A stretch of 64,000 nucleotides of DNA. It comes from Ascaris suum. Its lineage: Eukaryota; Nematoda; Chromadorea; Rhabditida; Ascarididae. The notes beneath the pieces were generated by a model. The model was not told the origin of the DNA and searched no databases. It was given only the letters and a program-made list of their open reading frames with translations. Both the position numbers and the translations under genes were made by a program. Numbering within the stretch: position 1 is the stretch's first letter; each line of letters begins with the position of its first letter. Positions 51,423 through 64,000 of this stretch are shown piece by piece. The stretch lies in assembly GCA_013433145.1 (NCBI GenBank), contig CM024172.1, positions 11,928,053 to 11,992,052 on the forward strand, read 5' to 3'.

Positions 51423-52367
51423 ATGGCAGGCTGTCGCTGCGTGTATTTTGTGTTGCTCCCACCTGACAGAACGACTTTACAAATTGCGAATGAGGGAGTG
51501 AAAGTTGCCGAAGGATGCTTTCATATTTTAGCTGATCCGAACAGTCCTACAAATAGGTTCGTATGAGACTGATTTTTGAGACCTATGTAAAATGAAAATC
51601 CGCCTTCAGTTTCAAATGACTATAACCGCATTCGAAAATTATGGCTCAATTTGAGCTCCAACCGAGAGGATTCATCTCATGGTACACGTTACACCGATGA
51701 AATTTCGTAGCCCTTACTTCAGCGAGCAGCGAGTTAAGTCTACCACGTATCTAAGAAGACATGAACATATGAGGTCATTGACGCAGTGTCGTCAATGTAA
51801 ATTTACAGACGGGCACAAAAGCATTGAACAATGAGACGTATATAAACTTTACTCTTTAGTCACATCAACAGTGCTTCACTATCGTATTGTTTCATTAACG
51901 ATTTCCTCTCCTTTCCCACCTGCTCCCATTTCTATCATTAGCTCCTATTGGGGTACTCCATTAGATCCATGAGACAGATTCGCATACATCGAAATATCTT
52001 TAAATCACGATCCACTTGCTTGCCATGTTTGGTAATTGTGCTGCCTTATGGCTACGTGTTCCATCGCGTTATTTGCTTGAGAGCACCCTCACTCTGTATG
52101 CGCACTGGGAATTTTTCCTAATAGGAAAGGAAAACTTGGAATTAGAGCTAAACGAGATTCATGACAAGAATAGTGGGAACGAAGGAGGTAACGAAGGAAA
52201 AGAAGTAAAATTGATATGGTTCAGAAAATTATTCTACAATTCATTAGATGCTTAATGTGTTTCCCTCTCATAGGTTTGGCGCAAACCGAACACAGACTTT
52301 CACTCCAGTAATGGCAAAATGTTTGTGCGATAGTCTGGCAGAATTTTGGCCAGAGGCCCGATACTAA
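51423..52367 (+). CDS. Small two-exon gene, unknown function (~75 residues)
   Basis: Exons 51423-51556 and 52274-52367. The ATG follows an acceptor directly (ATATCGCAG|ATG), as in trans-spliced nematode genes. Exon 1 codes for MAGCRCVYFVLLPPD and GVKVAEGCFHILADPNSPTN. The second exon, behind CTCATAG, codes for FGANRTQTFTPVMAKCLCDS and LAEFWPEARY and a TAA. Phase 2 at the junction makes Arg. Codon usage is less AT-biased than in the surroundings. The donor AG|GTTCGT is weak. A donor two codons later would give a different, less protein-like end. I do not recognise the protein. Confidence 0.5.
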
Positions 52368-54499
52368 CCGCTTGCAAGTCCTCAAAATGTTGCAAGTAAG
52401 AGATACCTTTCATTGAAAGATAAGGTGATTGCGTTGATATTTGCCGTCGTTAAGTGTGACCATTGTTGTAGCTAACGTTGGAGTAGAATGGTTTCTCCAG
52501 GGCTACGATCATGCATATGAAGGAAAGCATAATAAACTGGAACAAACGAACTAACTTTGCGCATACTCATGCTTTGCTATACCTGCTATTATGCTTACAC
52601 ACTGACGTTTATGAAAAATTGCCTCAAAGAAAAACAGTAAACTCAAAATTTTTTCGAAGTCCCTCTTGGCTGACCAACGAACACGGTTAAGAACACTTTC
52701 AGGAATTAATAGGAACATAGCGGGAACAAGCCCTTTTCTCAATCATAGAGGAATTTCCGCTTCGAAGTCAACACCCGCAATAGCTGCACCAACTGATTCA
52801 CAAGGACTCACATGATGGATGGAAGCACCGGAGAACTGTAGAAGATGATTTTAATCATCTTACAACACTTCATGAGGATTTCGCGACAAAAGTGTCATAA
52901 GAACGATAATGACATCCTAGAGTGATCTATGATCCTAGAGCAAACATATCCAACGCCTCATATTGAGCAGTTCAGGTGTTGAATCTGGGAACGCTTACAA
53001 CCATGTATTGATGATTGCCGCGAATTGGTAGAAGCCAAAGGCGTAAAAAAATGGCATTTGGGAATGGCTTTTTTCACAACACACAAAAACGCTTTTCGCA
53101 ACAATGCTTTTGAGAGTGAAGAGTGTTGGCGCTATTTTCAGCAGCCTCAAGCTGATGTGGCCTGAGATTCATGGCTTGAAAAAAATACAGCTCATTGTCT
53201 TAATCCGGTGCGTTTTATTAGATGCGCATAATACGACCGCGTATGTACAAACGCTTAAATCTCCACAACTATCCTCAAAAATAAAAAAATTCATTCGAGA
53301 ATTAACGTCAATATTATCGCTTTGTATCGCTCCTATTGTTGCATCGAGAATGGTTTTCATTTTTAAATCTATGATTTCTTTTTGAAGTGTGTAACGTTGT
53401 GAATTTCAACTAAGCACTAGTGCCAATCTTGCTCACACATTGGAATAATAAGTTATAAATGACTTATCGAGTACACTCAGGTAAATATAGTATATTCACT
53501 ATCACCTTCGCCAGGTCGTCCAGTTATGTGGAAAACGAAGAAAAAAGTACGCGCATTAATCTTGCATCTTCGAAAATAATATTAATGAGTCTAAAAGTTT
53601 TGAAGCTTGCACATATTTAAATTCCAACTAACGCAAACAAAACGTGCTAATAAAAGAAAAAAATATAGAAATTCAAACAGTGCAATCATAGTCTATCTCG
53701 ATCGCGAAAAAAAAATCACGATTTTCCGCTCTACAATTATAGGGCTTCTTTTCATTTGGTGACGGGTGTGATCTCCACGAAAATTCTTAATTTCCTCGAG
53801 GAAGAACGATTGCAGTCGAAGTAGTGCATTCACAACAATGATAAAGATGTTATTACTACCTTTACATGTTATTCCTAAACGACGACCAGTGAATGAGTAG
53901 CAAATGGTGATCAAGTAGCAAAGTTGGAATTAGAAAATCAACGAATTAGAGAAATAGGCTCAATGATGCGCAAAAATTCATGCGCATGAATCTCAATCGA
54001 AGCTACTAGATGTTTCGACATTTTGCAAAATCTAAGCATACTGATCGTAGATTGCGTGCACCTAACAGATTCCAACATAACATATGATTTTTTAAGTCGA
54101 AACTAGCGAGAATATCTCGATATAATCACAACATACCATAAATATTACCGCACGAAGAGTGACGACGGTACGGATGAAAAAAAAATTATGTTTCGTAAAC
54201 AGCGGAAAGTTGGACGTAATCGACGCCTCAACAATGAGGCGAAACAAACTTACAAAGAAATTTGTTTGTTTGAGAAAGAAAGGAACAAAAGGATTCTCTG
54301 CAACCAATTTGATTTATGACCATGTGACGAAGCCTGTTGTTCATGCCGCAATGATCGCATTGTTCATATAGAAATTTACAAATACCAATTTTTAGCTCTC
54401 TTTGAGGCGTAAAGTAGTTTAAAATTTTATCAGATCCGACATATTCCTTCGGATTTCTTTTCGCTGAAAGCAATGATTCTCTCAATAAACAGAATCAAC
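52368..54499. other. Region without recognised gene
   Basis: AT-rich DNA. A minus-strand frame around 53800-53700 (NFRGDHTRHQMKRSPIIVER) looks coding-like but lacks clear splice borders. A plus-strand frame at 53104-53385 has no recognisable content. Confidence 0.4.
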
Positions 54500-56580
54500 G
54501 GGAAAACAGATCAGAATACAGACTGATCAAAATGTAAATGGACCAAAATGAAGATAGATCGAAGTGAAGACAGATTAAGATGAAGATAGACCAAGATGAA
54601 GATAGATCAAATTGTGGATAAATCAAAATGAAGCGAGACCAAAAAAAAAAAAACAAATCAGGATTGAGAGAGAGCAAAATGAAGGTAGATCAAGATAAAA
54701 ATTGATCAAAATGAAGATGGATTAAAGTGAAGATCATAATGAAAATAAAATGAAGACGAAAACGAAAACAGATCAAAACGAAAATAGACGAAAATGAGGA
54801 GAGGCAAGCTGCTGAGATGATAAAATGGAGACAGGTCAGGTGGAAGATAGATCAATATAAAGAGAGACCGAAGGAAGATACGACAAAATGAAGATAGATG
54901 AAAATAAAAATCAAAAGGAAGATCAAAATGAAGATGAAAATTAGAACAGACGAAAATGGAGATGGATCAAAATGAGGGCAATTCAGAATAAAGAGAGATC
55001 AAAATGAACATAGATCAAAATGAAGATAGACCAAAATGAAGACAGTGTGAAATGAAGGTAGGTCGTAATGAAGATTAAAATGAAGACCAACTGAAGGTCA
55101 AAATGCCGGTCAAAATGAAAATACATGAATATGAAGAACAAGATGAAGATAGATCATAACGACGATAGATCAAAACAAAAATAGACCAGGTGGTAACAGA
55201 TCAGAATGACGATAGATGAAAATGAAGATCATAATGAAGATCAGGATGAAGACCGAAACGAAGGTCAAAATGAAGAGAATTCAAAATGCACATAGATCAA
55301 AATGATGATGGATTAAACTGGAGGTATATCAAAATGAAAATAGATCAGAATGAAGGTAGATCATAATGAAAATCGAAATGAAGAGGAAAATGAAGATCAG
55401 AATGAGGATCAAAATGAAGATAAAAATGAAAATAGATCAAATTTTGTAGACCAAAATGCGGGCAATCGAAACGAGAATAGATCAAAATGAAGATGGGACT
55501 AATATAAGGAGAGATCGAAATAAAGATAGCCAAGGTGAAGACAGATCAAAGCGAAGAGAGGTCAAGGTGATAATTGATCAGAATGAAGATACATGGAAAC
55601 GAAGATGAAAATAAACGAAGATCAGAAGGAAGATAGATCAAAATGAAGACTGTAAATTGTAATGGCGGTCAAAATGAAGGCCGAGGAGATGATCAAAATG
55701 AGGACAAAACGAAGGTAGACCAAAATTAAAATAGATCAAAATGATGGTAGTTCAAATTGGAGGCAGACGAAAATGAAGACTGATCAAAGTGGTGACAGAT
55801 CAAAGTGAAGACTGATCAAAACGAAGATAGTCAAAATGAAAGTTGATGAAAATGAAGATAGATCAAGATGATAACTGATTAAAGTGAAGACAGGTTAGAA
55901 CGAAGGCCAAAGCTAAGATGGATTAAAACGAAGATAGATCAAAGTGAAATCGGCCAAAATTCAAAACAGACAAAGAAAAGATCAAAGCGAACATCAAAAT
56001 GAAGATCAACTCGCAAATAGATCAAAGTGAAGATAGATCAAAGTGATGACTGACGAAAATTAAAATTGATCAAAATGAAGATAGTTCAAAATAAACGTTG
56101 ATCAAAGCAAAGATAGATCAAAAGGAAGATAGGTCAAAATGAAGATCAAAATGAAGTTGAAAATAAAAATAGATCAAAGTTAAAATAGATTGAAATGAAA
56201 GTACATGAAAATGAGGATGGATCAAAATGTAGGGATATCAAAATGAAGCGAGATCAAAACGAAGATCGATGAAAATGAAAAGAGATCAAAGTGAGGATAG
56301 GTCAAAATAAAAAATGATCGAAATAAGGACATATCAAAATGAAGGAACATCATAAAGAAGACCAAAATGAAGATCAAGTTGAAGAACACAGTGCAAATAT
56401 ATGAAAACGGAATAGATCAAAAGCAAGATGAATCAAATGAAAATTGACCAGAATGAAAACTGATAAAAATGATGATCGATTGAAACAAAAATATATCAAA
56501 AAGGATTTGGATCGAAACGAAGATAGATCAAAACGAAGGTAGATCAAAATGCAGATGTGTCAAAATGAAGAAGGATGAGA
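54500..56580. repeat. Degenerate ~16-bp purine-rich minisatellite
   Basis: About 2 kb of imperfect tandem copies of GATAGATCAAAATGAA and shorter forms such as GATCAAAATGAA. The plus strand is almost pyrimidine-free apart from the T and C of the motif. Copies are well diverged, so the array is old or poorly homogenised. Confidence 0.93.
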
Positions 56581-56589
56581 AAACTTTGG

Positions 56590-56643
56590 TCTTCACTTTG
56601 ATTTTATATATCTTCATGTTCTATCTTGATTTTGATCTATCCC
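56590..56643. repeat. Inverted tail of the 16-bp minisatellite
   Basis: The sequence switches to the complement of the motif (TTCATGTTCTATCTTGATTT, GATCTATC), so the repeat polarity flips at the array's right edge and could form a fold-back. Confidence 0.75.
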
Positions 56644-56674
56644 ACTCTATGGCACGCTCAAATTGAAAACGTAC

Positions 56675-56750
56675 GGCGTAGAATCGAACCTCTTCTCTGT
56701 TACTTACTTCCTCTTACTTCGGCGCGCAGCCGACTGCGCCACCCGATGCT
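56675..56750 (-). mobile_element. tRNA-like sequence, probable SINE head
   Basis: On the minus strand, TGGCGCAGTCGG (56741-56730) fits a pol III A box and GGTTCGATTC (56700-56691) fits a B box at tRNA-like spacing. GCGC...GCGC forms a perfect D stem. The acceptor and T stems do not pair, so this is a tRNA-derived element rather than a working tRNA gene. Confidence 0.45.
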
Positions 56751-56841
56751 TGCAATGCAAACCAAATTTCATCGTATACATATTTGTGAGGGAGAACGTA
56801 TACATTCGCTTTACAGCACGCCCTGTGGCCCTCGCGACCAT

Positions 56842-58563
<1,722 letters not shown>

Positions 58564-59609
58564 CTGTAGGCAAGAAATGCACTTGCAGACCGTCAAAATA
58601 TTTCTATGTAGGGCGACCAATTTTCAGCCGACAAAAGTAGCGAGCGGGAGAGGAGACGGAAGCAGGAAGAGAGGGAAGGCAATAACTAAATGAACAAACT
58701 TCTTCAATTGAACAATGGGAGATGAAGAGTGACAAGCACCATAAGCATATAGAGCAACGAACGAAGTGATTATTGCAATATCCTACTTGCAGAAATGAAC
58801 AACTGATCATTGTAGAAAGCTCCGAAAACCTGCTCTATCAAATCCTTCTATTCATAACGATTTGATCATTTGTTCAATTTTCATAAGACTATGGTCCTAT
58901 GTCTCGTCTGTTCGTTCGAGTTAAATCGTTGTCCTTTCTACAGCTTTCGCTTACTTGTCATCAGTCACTTATTTACTTGTCGTCGTCTTATCCCTTCTTG
59001 ACAATCTTTGCTATCGATTAAATTCGCCACCTCGATGCAGAAAGAATAGGCCTTCTGTAAAACATTTCCCGCACAAGAACATTTAGAGCAAAACTTCAAA
59101 TCTATGTAATAACTGAATTTGTGCATTGCTCCACCCTCTTGCGCTCTTACTGCGATCCTTAAAATCTAAATCGGTGGATGTCATATGCGGTATACATCAG
59201 TATACATTTTTAGAAGGCGGTGAAATATCGACATAGCGCAATGAAAAAAGCCTCTCGAATGTTCTTTCTTCCTGATCTGAAGGACGTATTTGACAGTTAT
59301 TATCTGTGAACGCCTCTAGTCAAAAGCTCCTCGAAAAAGTCTGCTGAAAAAGGCGGAAGTATGAAGCTCCCCTCTAATTTTCATACATCAGTTGTCATGG
59401 GATTGACGAAATTTTATTATCGGTAATGGAAGATTAATTGCTTCAAAGGAGTATATTCCTCTGTATAGAATCAGAGAAATGTTTGTTTTCTGACGATTCC
59501 AGCTCATTTGGACTTATATTTAACAAATGAAAAATTTCCGTCCAACAAAACAGCATCCGGAAGATAGGAGCTATAGTAGTTATCCTATGAAGCACAAACA
59601 ACATAGAAT
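58564..59609. other. Region without recognised gene
   Basis: AT-rich. A pyrimidine-rich minus-strand stretch (about 58720-58600) precedes the acceptor of the small gene at 58564. Nothing else is supported. Confidence 0.45.
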
Positions 59610-59753
59610 TTAATGAATATTAACAAGTTTATTAGCAAATACATAAATGAGAATATTCGTTATGTTTATGTTTCGGCCGCTGACCAGTGCTGGGAACATG
59701 TTGGTCACTAGTGGGCAATCATCGCGACGATACGCATAGCAATAGAGATTCAT
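59610..59753 (-). CDS. Possible 47-residue ORF behind an acceptor
   Basis: ATG six bases behind a strong acceptor (CGTCTTTCAG), coding for MNLYCYAYRRDDCPLVTNMF and on to TAA at 59612-59610. It may be a trans-spliced mini-gene or the last exon of a longer gene. No family recognised. Confidence 0.25.
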   Translation of the reverse strand: MNLYCYAYRRDDCPLVTNMFPALVSGRNINITNILIYVFANKLVNIH

Positions 59754-60261
59754 TTTATGCTGAAAGACGAAAAATCTGAAGTGATACACATTGCAAAATA
59801 TCCGGAGCAAGATATGAACTCAGAAAACGAAGAAAATGTAGTGCGTAGAGCATATGAGGTATATAATATAGGGAGGTGGTCAGTGGTGTGGAAAATTTTG
59901 AAATAATGTAATTACATGCTTTTCATTAGAATCTAGCAAAATCATAGTAAGTTGCATGAGCAATTAAGACACTATAAATAATAAGGATAAGCCTAGTGAA
60001 AATCAAAGCTTTTCTAAGCAAGCTTTTACGAGGGTACAAATTTTGCTTCAGATATCACCAGTACTGAAGATCGTGAAAGGTTTCAGTGGCGAAACCATGA
60101 CAGCCTGCTTTGCGTCGCGTGTGTGGAGAATATTGAATTTAGAGTTAAGAACATAAAAACATAATCGAAATGTGCTGAAGTCGTTGCAGGCTTTTAAGAT
60201 GAGAAAAATTGTGTTGACGACACTGCTTTCAAAAGTACGACAAGGTGTTTCTATATTGCAT

Positions 60262-60610
60262 CTATATGCTTCTGCAAGATTTCGTTTTAGCTAAAGAGGC
60301 AATAAAGCACATGATCGAGAAAAAAGCAATGAACAAATAAAGCCCTAATAGGATCATCCATACAGTACTGATTCGATAGTCATCGTATAAGCACAATGAT
60401 CCCAAAATATCTTTATCTTCGACATTTCCGCCATGAATGAAGGAATGGAAAATTCTCTGCCATATTACTGTAGTACAATGGGCTACTACACTCTCGTTTC
60501 CTCGCATCCACTTCATCACCTCTCACCTTCCATGAAAATGATGGAAGAGCAAATAACGCCGCAGCAATGAAAGCAACTAGGAGGCGTGCCCGCTTAAGCA
60601 TGTTCTCCAT
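60262..60610 (-). CDS. Possible small membrane protein (2 exons, ~92 residues)
   Basis: Exons 60610-60527 and 60456-60262 flank a 70-base intron (GTGAGA...GGCAG), phase 0. Exon 1 codes for a basic start and a hydrophobic helix, LLVAFIAAALFALPSFSW. Exon 2 codes for a loop with two Cys-containing segments and a second helix, VWMILLGLYLFIAFFSIMCF. This would fit the second half of a four-helix protein or a small two-pass protein. Without splicing, the two halves are in different frames. An acceptor lies five bases before the ATG. Confidence 0.38.
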
Positions 60611-63600
60611 ACTGCCTGAACTTCTAATTCCATCATTTGATTATTCGGATTGATATTTGCAATGGCTCCAGGTTCAGATCCATTTTCTTTGAGACAAATA
60701 CAGTTTAAAACTTCCCCATAGATTCATATCTCTACAGTGCTCGTGAATGGAAATATACCTTCCCGATTATAAAGATCTACGAAGATGACTTGTTTGCAGC
60801 TTGATGTCTATGCAGTTTAGAAGTAAGCATTCGTAAACGTTAAAAATACGTTTCTATTTGCTCCAAGCGGCCTTTATTTCTTACTGACTGTGGTAACTCG
60901 TATCTTATGTAAGCAATGCGTCTTTAAATATTTGACCTGATTCTAAGGGAATTATGGAATACTCGTGGATGGATGCAGGCGAAAGCACCTTCACTTCTAA
61001 GCGGGAATTTCGCCTTCAAACCGTTTCAAAACGCGATAAGTAGACAGTAAAATTTGCATGAAGTAACATACATGAATATTTCGCCTAATTCAAATTGGTC
61101 TTCTCCATTGATTGCGTAATTTCTCGAACGCAACCAACTTACGAAATAATCCAAGAAGAAGACGAAAAAAAGAAAGAGAAAAATATTATATTTTAAGAAA
61201 ATCAGTTAATACGATGGAACAATGCAAAGTAACTCTATGGTATATGAAAGCGACACTCAAGATCACCTATAAGAAATGCTTAGAAAATGATTATTGTCTG
61301 CTCTAGACAAAAGAATTTGCCCCGGAAATAAATTCTTTGAGGAAGTTCCTCGATCGCTCTAAAACGTTGCAATAATTGTGACGTTTTGAAATTTCACATA
61401 GTATTCCAGAAATGCGGGGATTGTTTGGAGTCAATAAAGCAGCACTTTCGCTGCCGCTGAAGAGGTGCCGCGGCTACTGCCGCACTACAACAAAAGTTAT
61501 GGAATGTTGAAAGTTTTTGCATGAAATAAAATTTCCGGTGAGAGTTGAACACAATTAGCAATTGACTCCGGGAAGAGTTGAACACAGTTAGCAGTTACTT
61601 GCTGAATTTGTTCACTTGCCTGATGTACCTGAGCAAGTAAAAGCGGTTACATTTTCAAACTTGGTCAGTAAGAGAAGTAATCAAGTTCATTAATCAAGTT
61701 ATTCGCAAGGACGTTATATATTTAAAGCGGCAAACAAACCAATTCCAGCGAAGCATCGCCAACGTTTAGAAACTCACGGGACATGGAAATCTGCCCGAAA
61801 AAAAGTTATACGATGTGGATTTCCCGACCTGCGACGGTTTTCCCTAGATAGAATTCCTAATTCCCGTCGTCTCGAATTTGTTTTCAATCACATCGTGTAA
61901 AACAACTGTTTGCGAAAGTGGTCTCCCCTAAAACAGATTATTTATTCACTTCATATTACTACTATTTGGTTTAATGCTGTAATTATTTGTCGATTCATCG
62001 ATTGAGGGAAAATCGCTATTCACTATTCCAGAGGACGGGCTTAGTTAGTTATATAATTTCTGCTGATGGTTGGAAATTCGGAATTTCCATGTAAGCAGAT
62101 GATGTGGGGTAGTGAGGTATACCATACGGGTTCAGTCTTCAAATGCGCGCTGTTGGGAAGATGCGGGATGAAGTTCAGTGTAGTGGGCAGGCGGTGTTAG
62201 AGGAAGAAATGTGAAGTTGAGTGTGAAGTGGCATGCAGTAAGTTTTTGTGAATCGGGGGGATTAAGCATGAATTAGTGAAAGACCGGGTTCAAGGTTGTC
62301 AGTACTAGGATTCAAAATGGAAGGAGACTGATTAACACAAGTTTGCACGACGAAGCATGATGACGTAAACATCACACCGCAAAAATAAACTTACGATAGC
62401 TAAACGAATGTTACCAGCAGTGAAACGTTCCAACGAAGGAAATTCCAATTTATGGAATTGGTTCTTTTATTGCTGCATAGTCATTTCCTGCCTAATCTCT
62501 GCAGTATTATCGCTAGTTTTGCTATCTTCGCTTTGTTATCCTGTGTGCTCTGCGAAGATGTGCACTTTATTGACGTGCGTTCTAATCTATGTAAGGTTGC
62601 ACTTTGATCGTATTGCTTTTAATTGCTAATAGATGGTCCTTTAGTTGTCTTTACTGGCGATTTGATGGCTGCATCAAAGGACAGCAAGCTAAAGAATATC
62701 GGAATATTTTACTCTAGAAGTCGCTCGAAACGACGTGCTCCTCGATATGTTGAAATACGGCATGCACCGTGAAACATAAGTGAACTAGAGATGCACCGGA
62801 AAAGGGTAGCTTTCGTAAACGGCTTGTAACTTGTGTAGATTTGGGAAAAAAGAATGGTGCGAATATTGAGAGATTGATATTAGATAACTTAAGAGACATG
62901 TAAACATACTATGTGCTAACAGGAAAACGTGTCAGAGATGGAAATAAATACATTCAAATTGTCATCGACGGTTTCGGAAGATCGTAAACTATAAAGCAGT
63001 TATCTATTAGACCAATTCTGGCGATTTGCGCAGAAGGAGCTCTATATTTACACCTAGAAGATAGCTAAACCATCGGAATCCATTTCGACAACGCGGCTTT
63101 TATATGCTTCCAGCTTTTTAACCAGATGAAAGTTATAACCACGGTAAACAGGGTGGAGGGATAGAGACAGAAATACGTAAGCTGAAGTGCTCAGCTCTGC
63201 AGGCTGCTTTCGAATGCGGTAATTTGCATTTGTGATTGCAGCTTTAACATAATGCACTATTTTGCAGATTGCTCGCTCTATGAGTTTTGCACATTCACGA
63301 TGGGTTGTTGAATCCTTACTTCCGCAAAACAAAATATGCAAGCATGAAATTCGTCGGAATCCTAGTTTCATATGAACATCTCGTCTTCTGTTACAAAGAA
63401 TCAGTATCTGCGCTGTTTCGTGAAAGTCGCATGCGCAGAAAACCCTAAGATATACACTTACCTATCACTATTTTCAATCTGCAATTTTTTGACAAGAAAT
63501 GGGGAAAACAGTTCTTGCACGTTGCGATTCGCTGATGTGTACTTGTCTCTTCGTTTGATTGGCATCTTATTTTCAAGTCCAAGTGCAGCAAAACTTAGCT

Positions 63601-64000
63601 CAGTGAAGTACTTCTTGGTGGCACGAGATAATATGTGCTATCAGTTCTTTTATCTGGAAAAATTTCCCTCACCTCTTTTTTACCCGTTCTCTTCTCAAGT
63701 TTTCCTTCTTTAACTACCTAATAAAATCAATATACAGCCACATCAGTCTCGGATTACAATTGTTTCTTTGTGATTTACAAGTTATTGCCGTTGCTTTGCT
63801 ACTTTCTTATGTACTAGGTTCTTAAAGGTCATTAGGTCGTTTCAGATTTTCGAATGGAGAAACAATTCTTCACCTTTCATGCCATAGCTGTTCAGCAATC
63901 GCACACAGGTCCCCTACCCCCCCCCCCCCCCCACCACCACCACCACCACATTGCAAAAGCTCTGAAAATTTTAGGAGGAATTCTGCCCCTAGATTTACAT
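60611..64000. other. Right end without recognised gene
   Basis: AT-rich. It holds an imperfect ~30-bp tandem duplication (about 61541-61600, GAGTTGAACACARTTAGCA) and a poly-C/CCA microsatellite (63917-63950). A plus-strand frame at 62408-62629 codes for a hydrophobic stretch, but splice or family support is lacking. Confidence 0.5.
63917..63950. repeat. Poly-C followed by (CCA)n
   Basis: A run of about 16 C residues passes directly into six CCA/CAC units. Confidence 0.95.

Noticed and set aside
62408..62629. Hydrophobic 73-codon plus-strand ORF
   Set aside because: A single membrane-like stretch in AT-rich DNA is common by chance, and no start or splice context supports it.

Overview
This is eukaryotic, AT-rich, intron-rich DNA, most likely from a nematode. 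The two confident genes have many small exons with GT..AG introns, and several candidate start codons sit directly behind a pyrimidine/AG acceptor, as in spliced-leader trans-splicing. The species cannot be named from the sequence. Exons were found by reading splice sites and reading frames by eye. Gene-level entries list their exons, and the exons of the two confident genes are also entered separately.

Layout. 1-2834: non-coding upstream DNA with simple repeats. 2863-14145 (+): a 13-exon gene for RNA polymerase II elongation factor ELL. Its frame is continuous across all junctions and gives 617 residues, ending in the occludin/ELL domain. 14146-21050: mostly non-coding, with two or three decayed coding-like patches. 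21050-31410: a GC-rich satellite array of ~51-bp monomers in a higher-order A-B-C-D-E arrangement, with homogeneous core and decayed edges. 33108-50098 (-): a voltage-gated K+ channel (Kv) gene with T1 domain, S1-S6 and the TVGYGD filter. It converges on ELL from the far side of the satellite. 50114-54500: a small two-exon gene (51423-52367, +), possibly downstream in a tight operon-like pair. 54500-56643: a purine-rich ~16-bp minisatellite with an inverted tail. 56675-56750: a tRNA-like SINE head. 56842-58563 (-): a four-exon small gene model for a basic ~80-residue protein. 59610-60610 (-): two small ORF/exon models, one with two membrane segments. 60611-64000: nothing recognised.

How it works together. 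ELL suppresses pausing by RNA polymerase II in the nucleus and the Kv channel repolarises excitable membranes. They share no pathway; what links them is their convergent arrangement around the satellite. The most unusual items are the satellite with its conserved short palindromes, a decayed duplicate of an ELL exon inside the preceding intron, an intronic stop plus poly(A) signal that could give an ELL isoform without its C-terminal domain, and a Kv S6 gate reading P-I-T instead of P-x-P. TA microsatellites recur throughout, mostly in introns, and two abut predicted splice sites.
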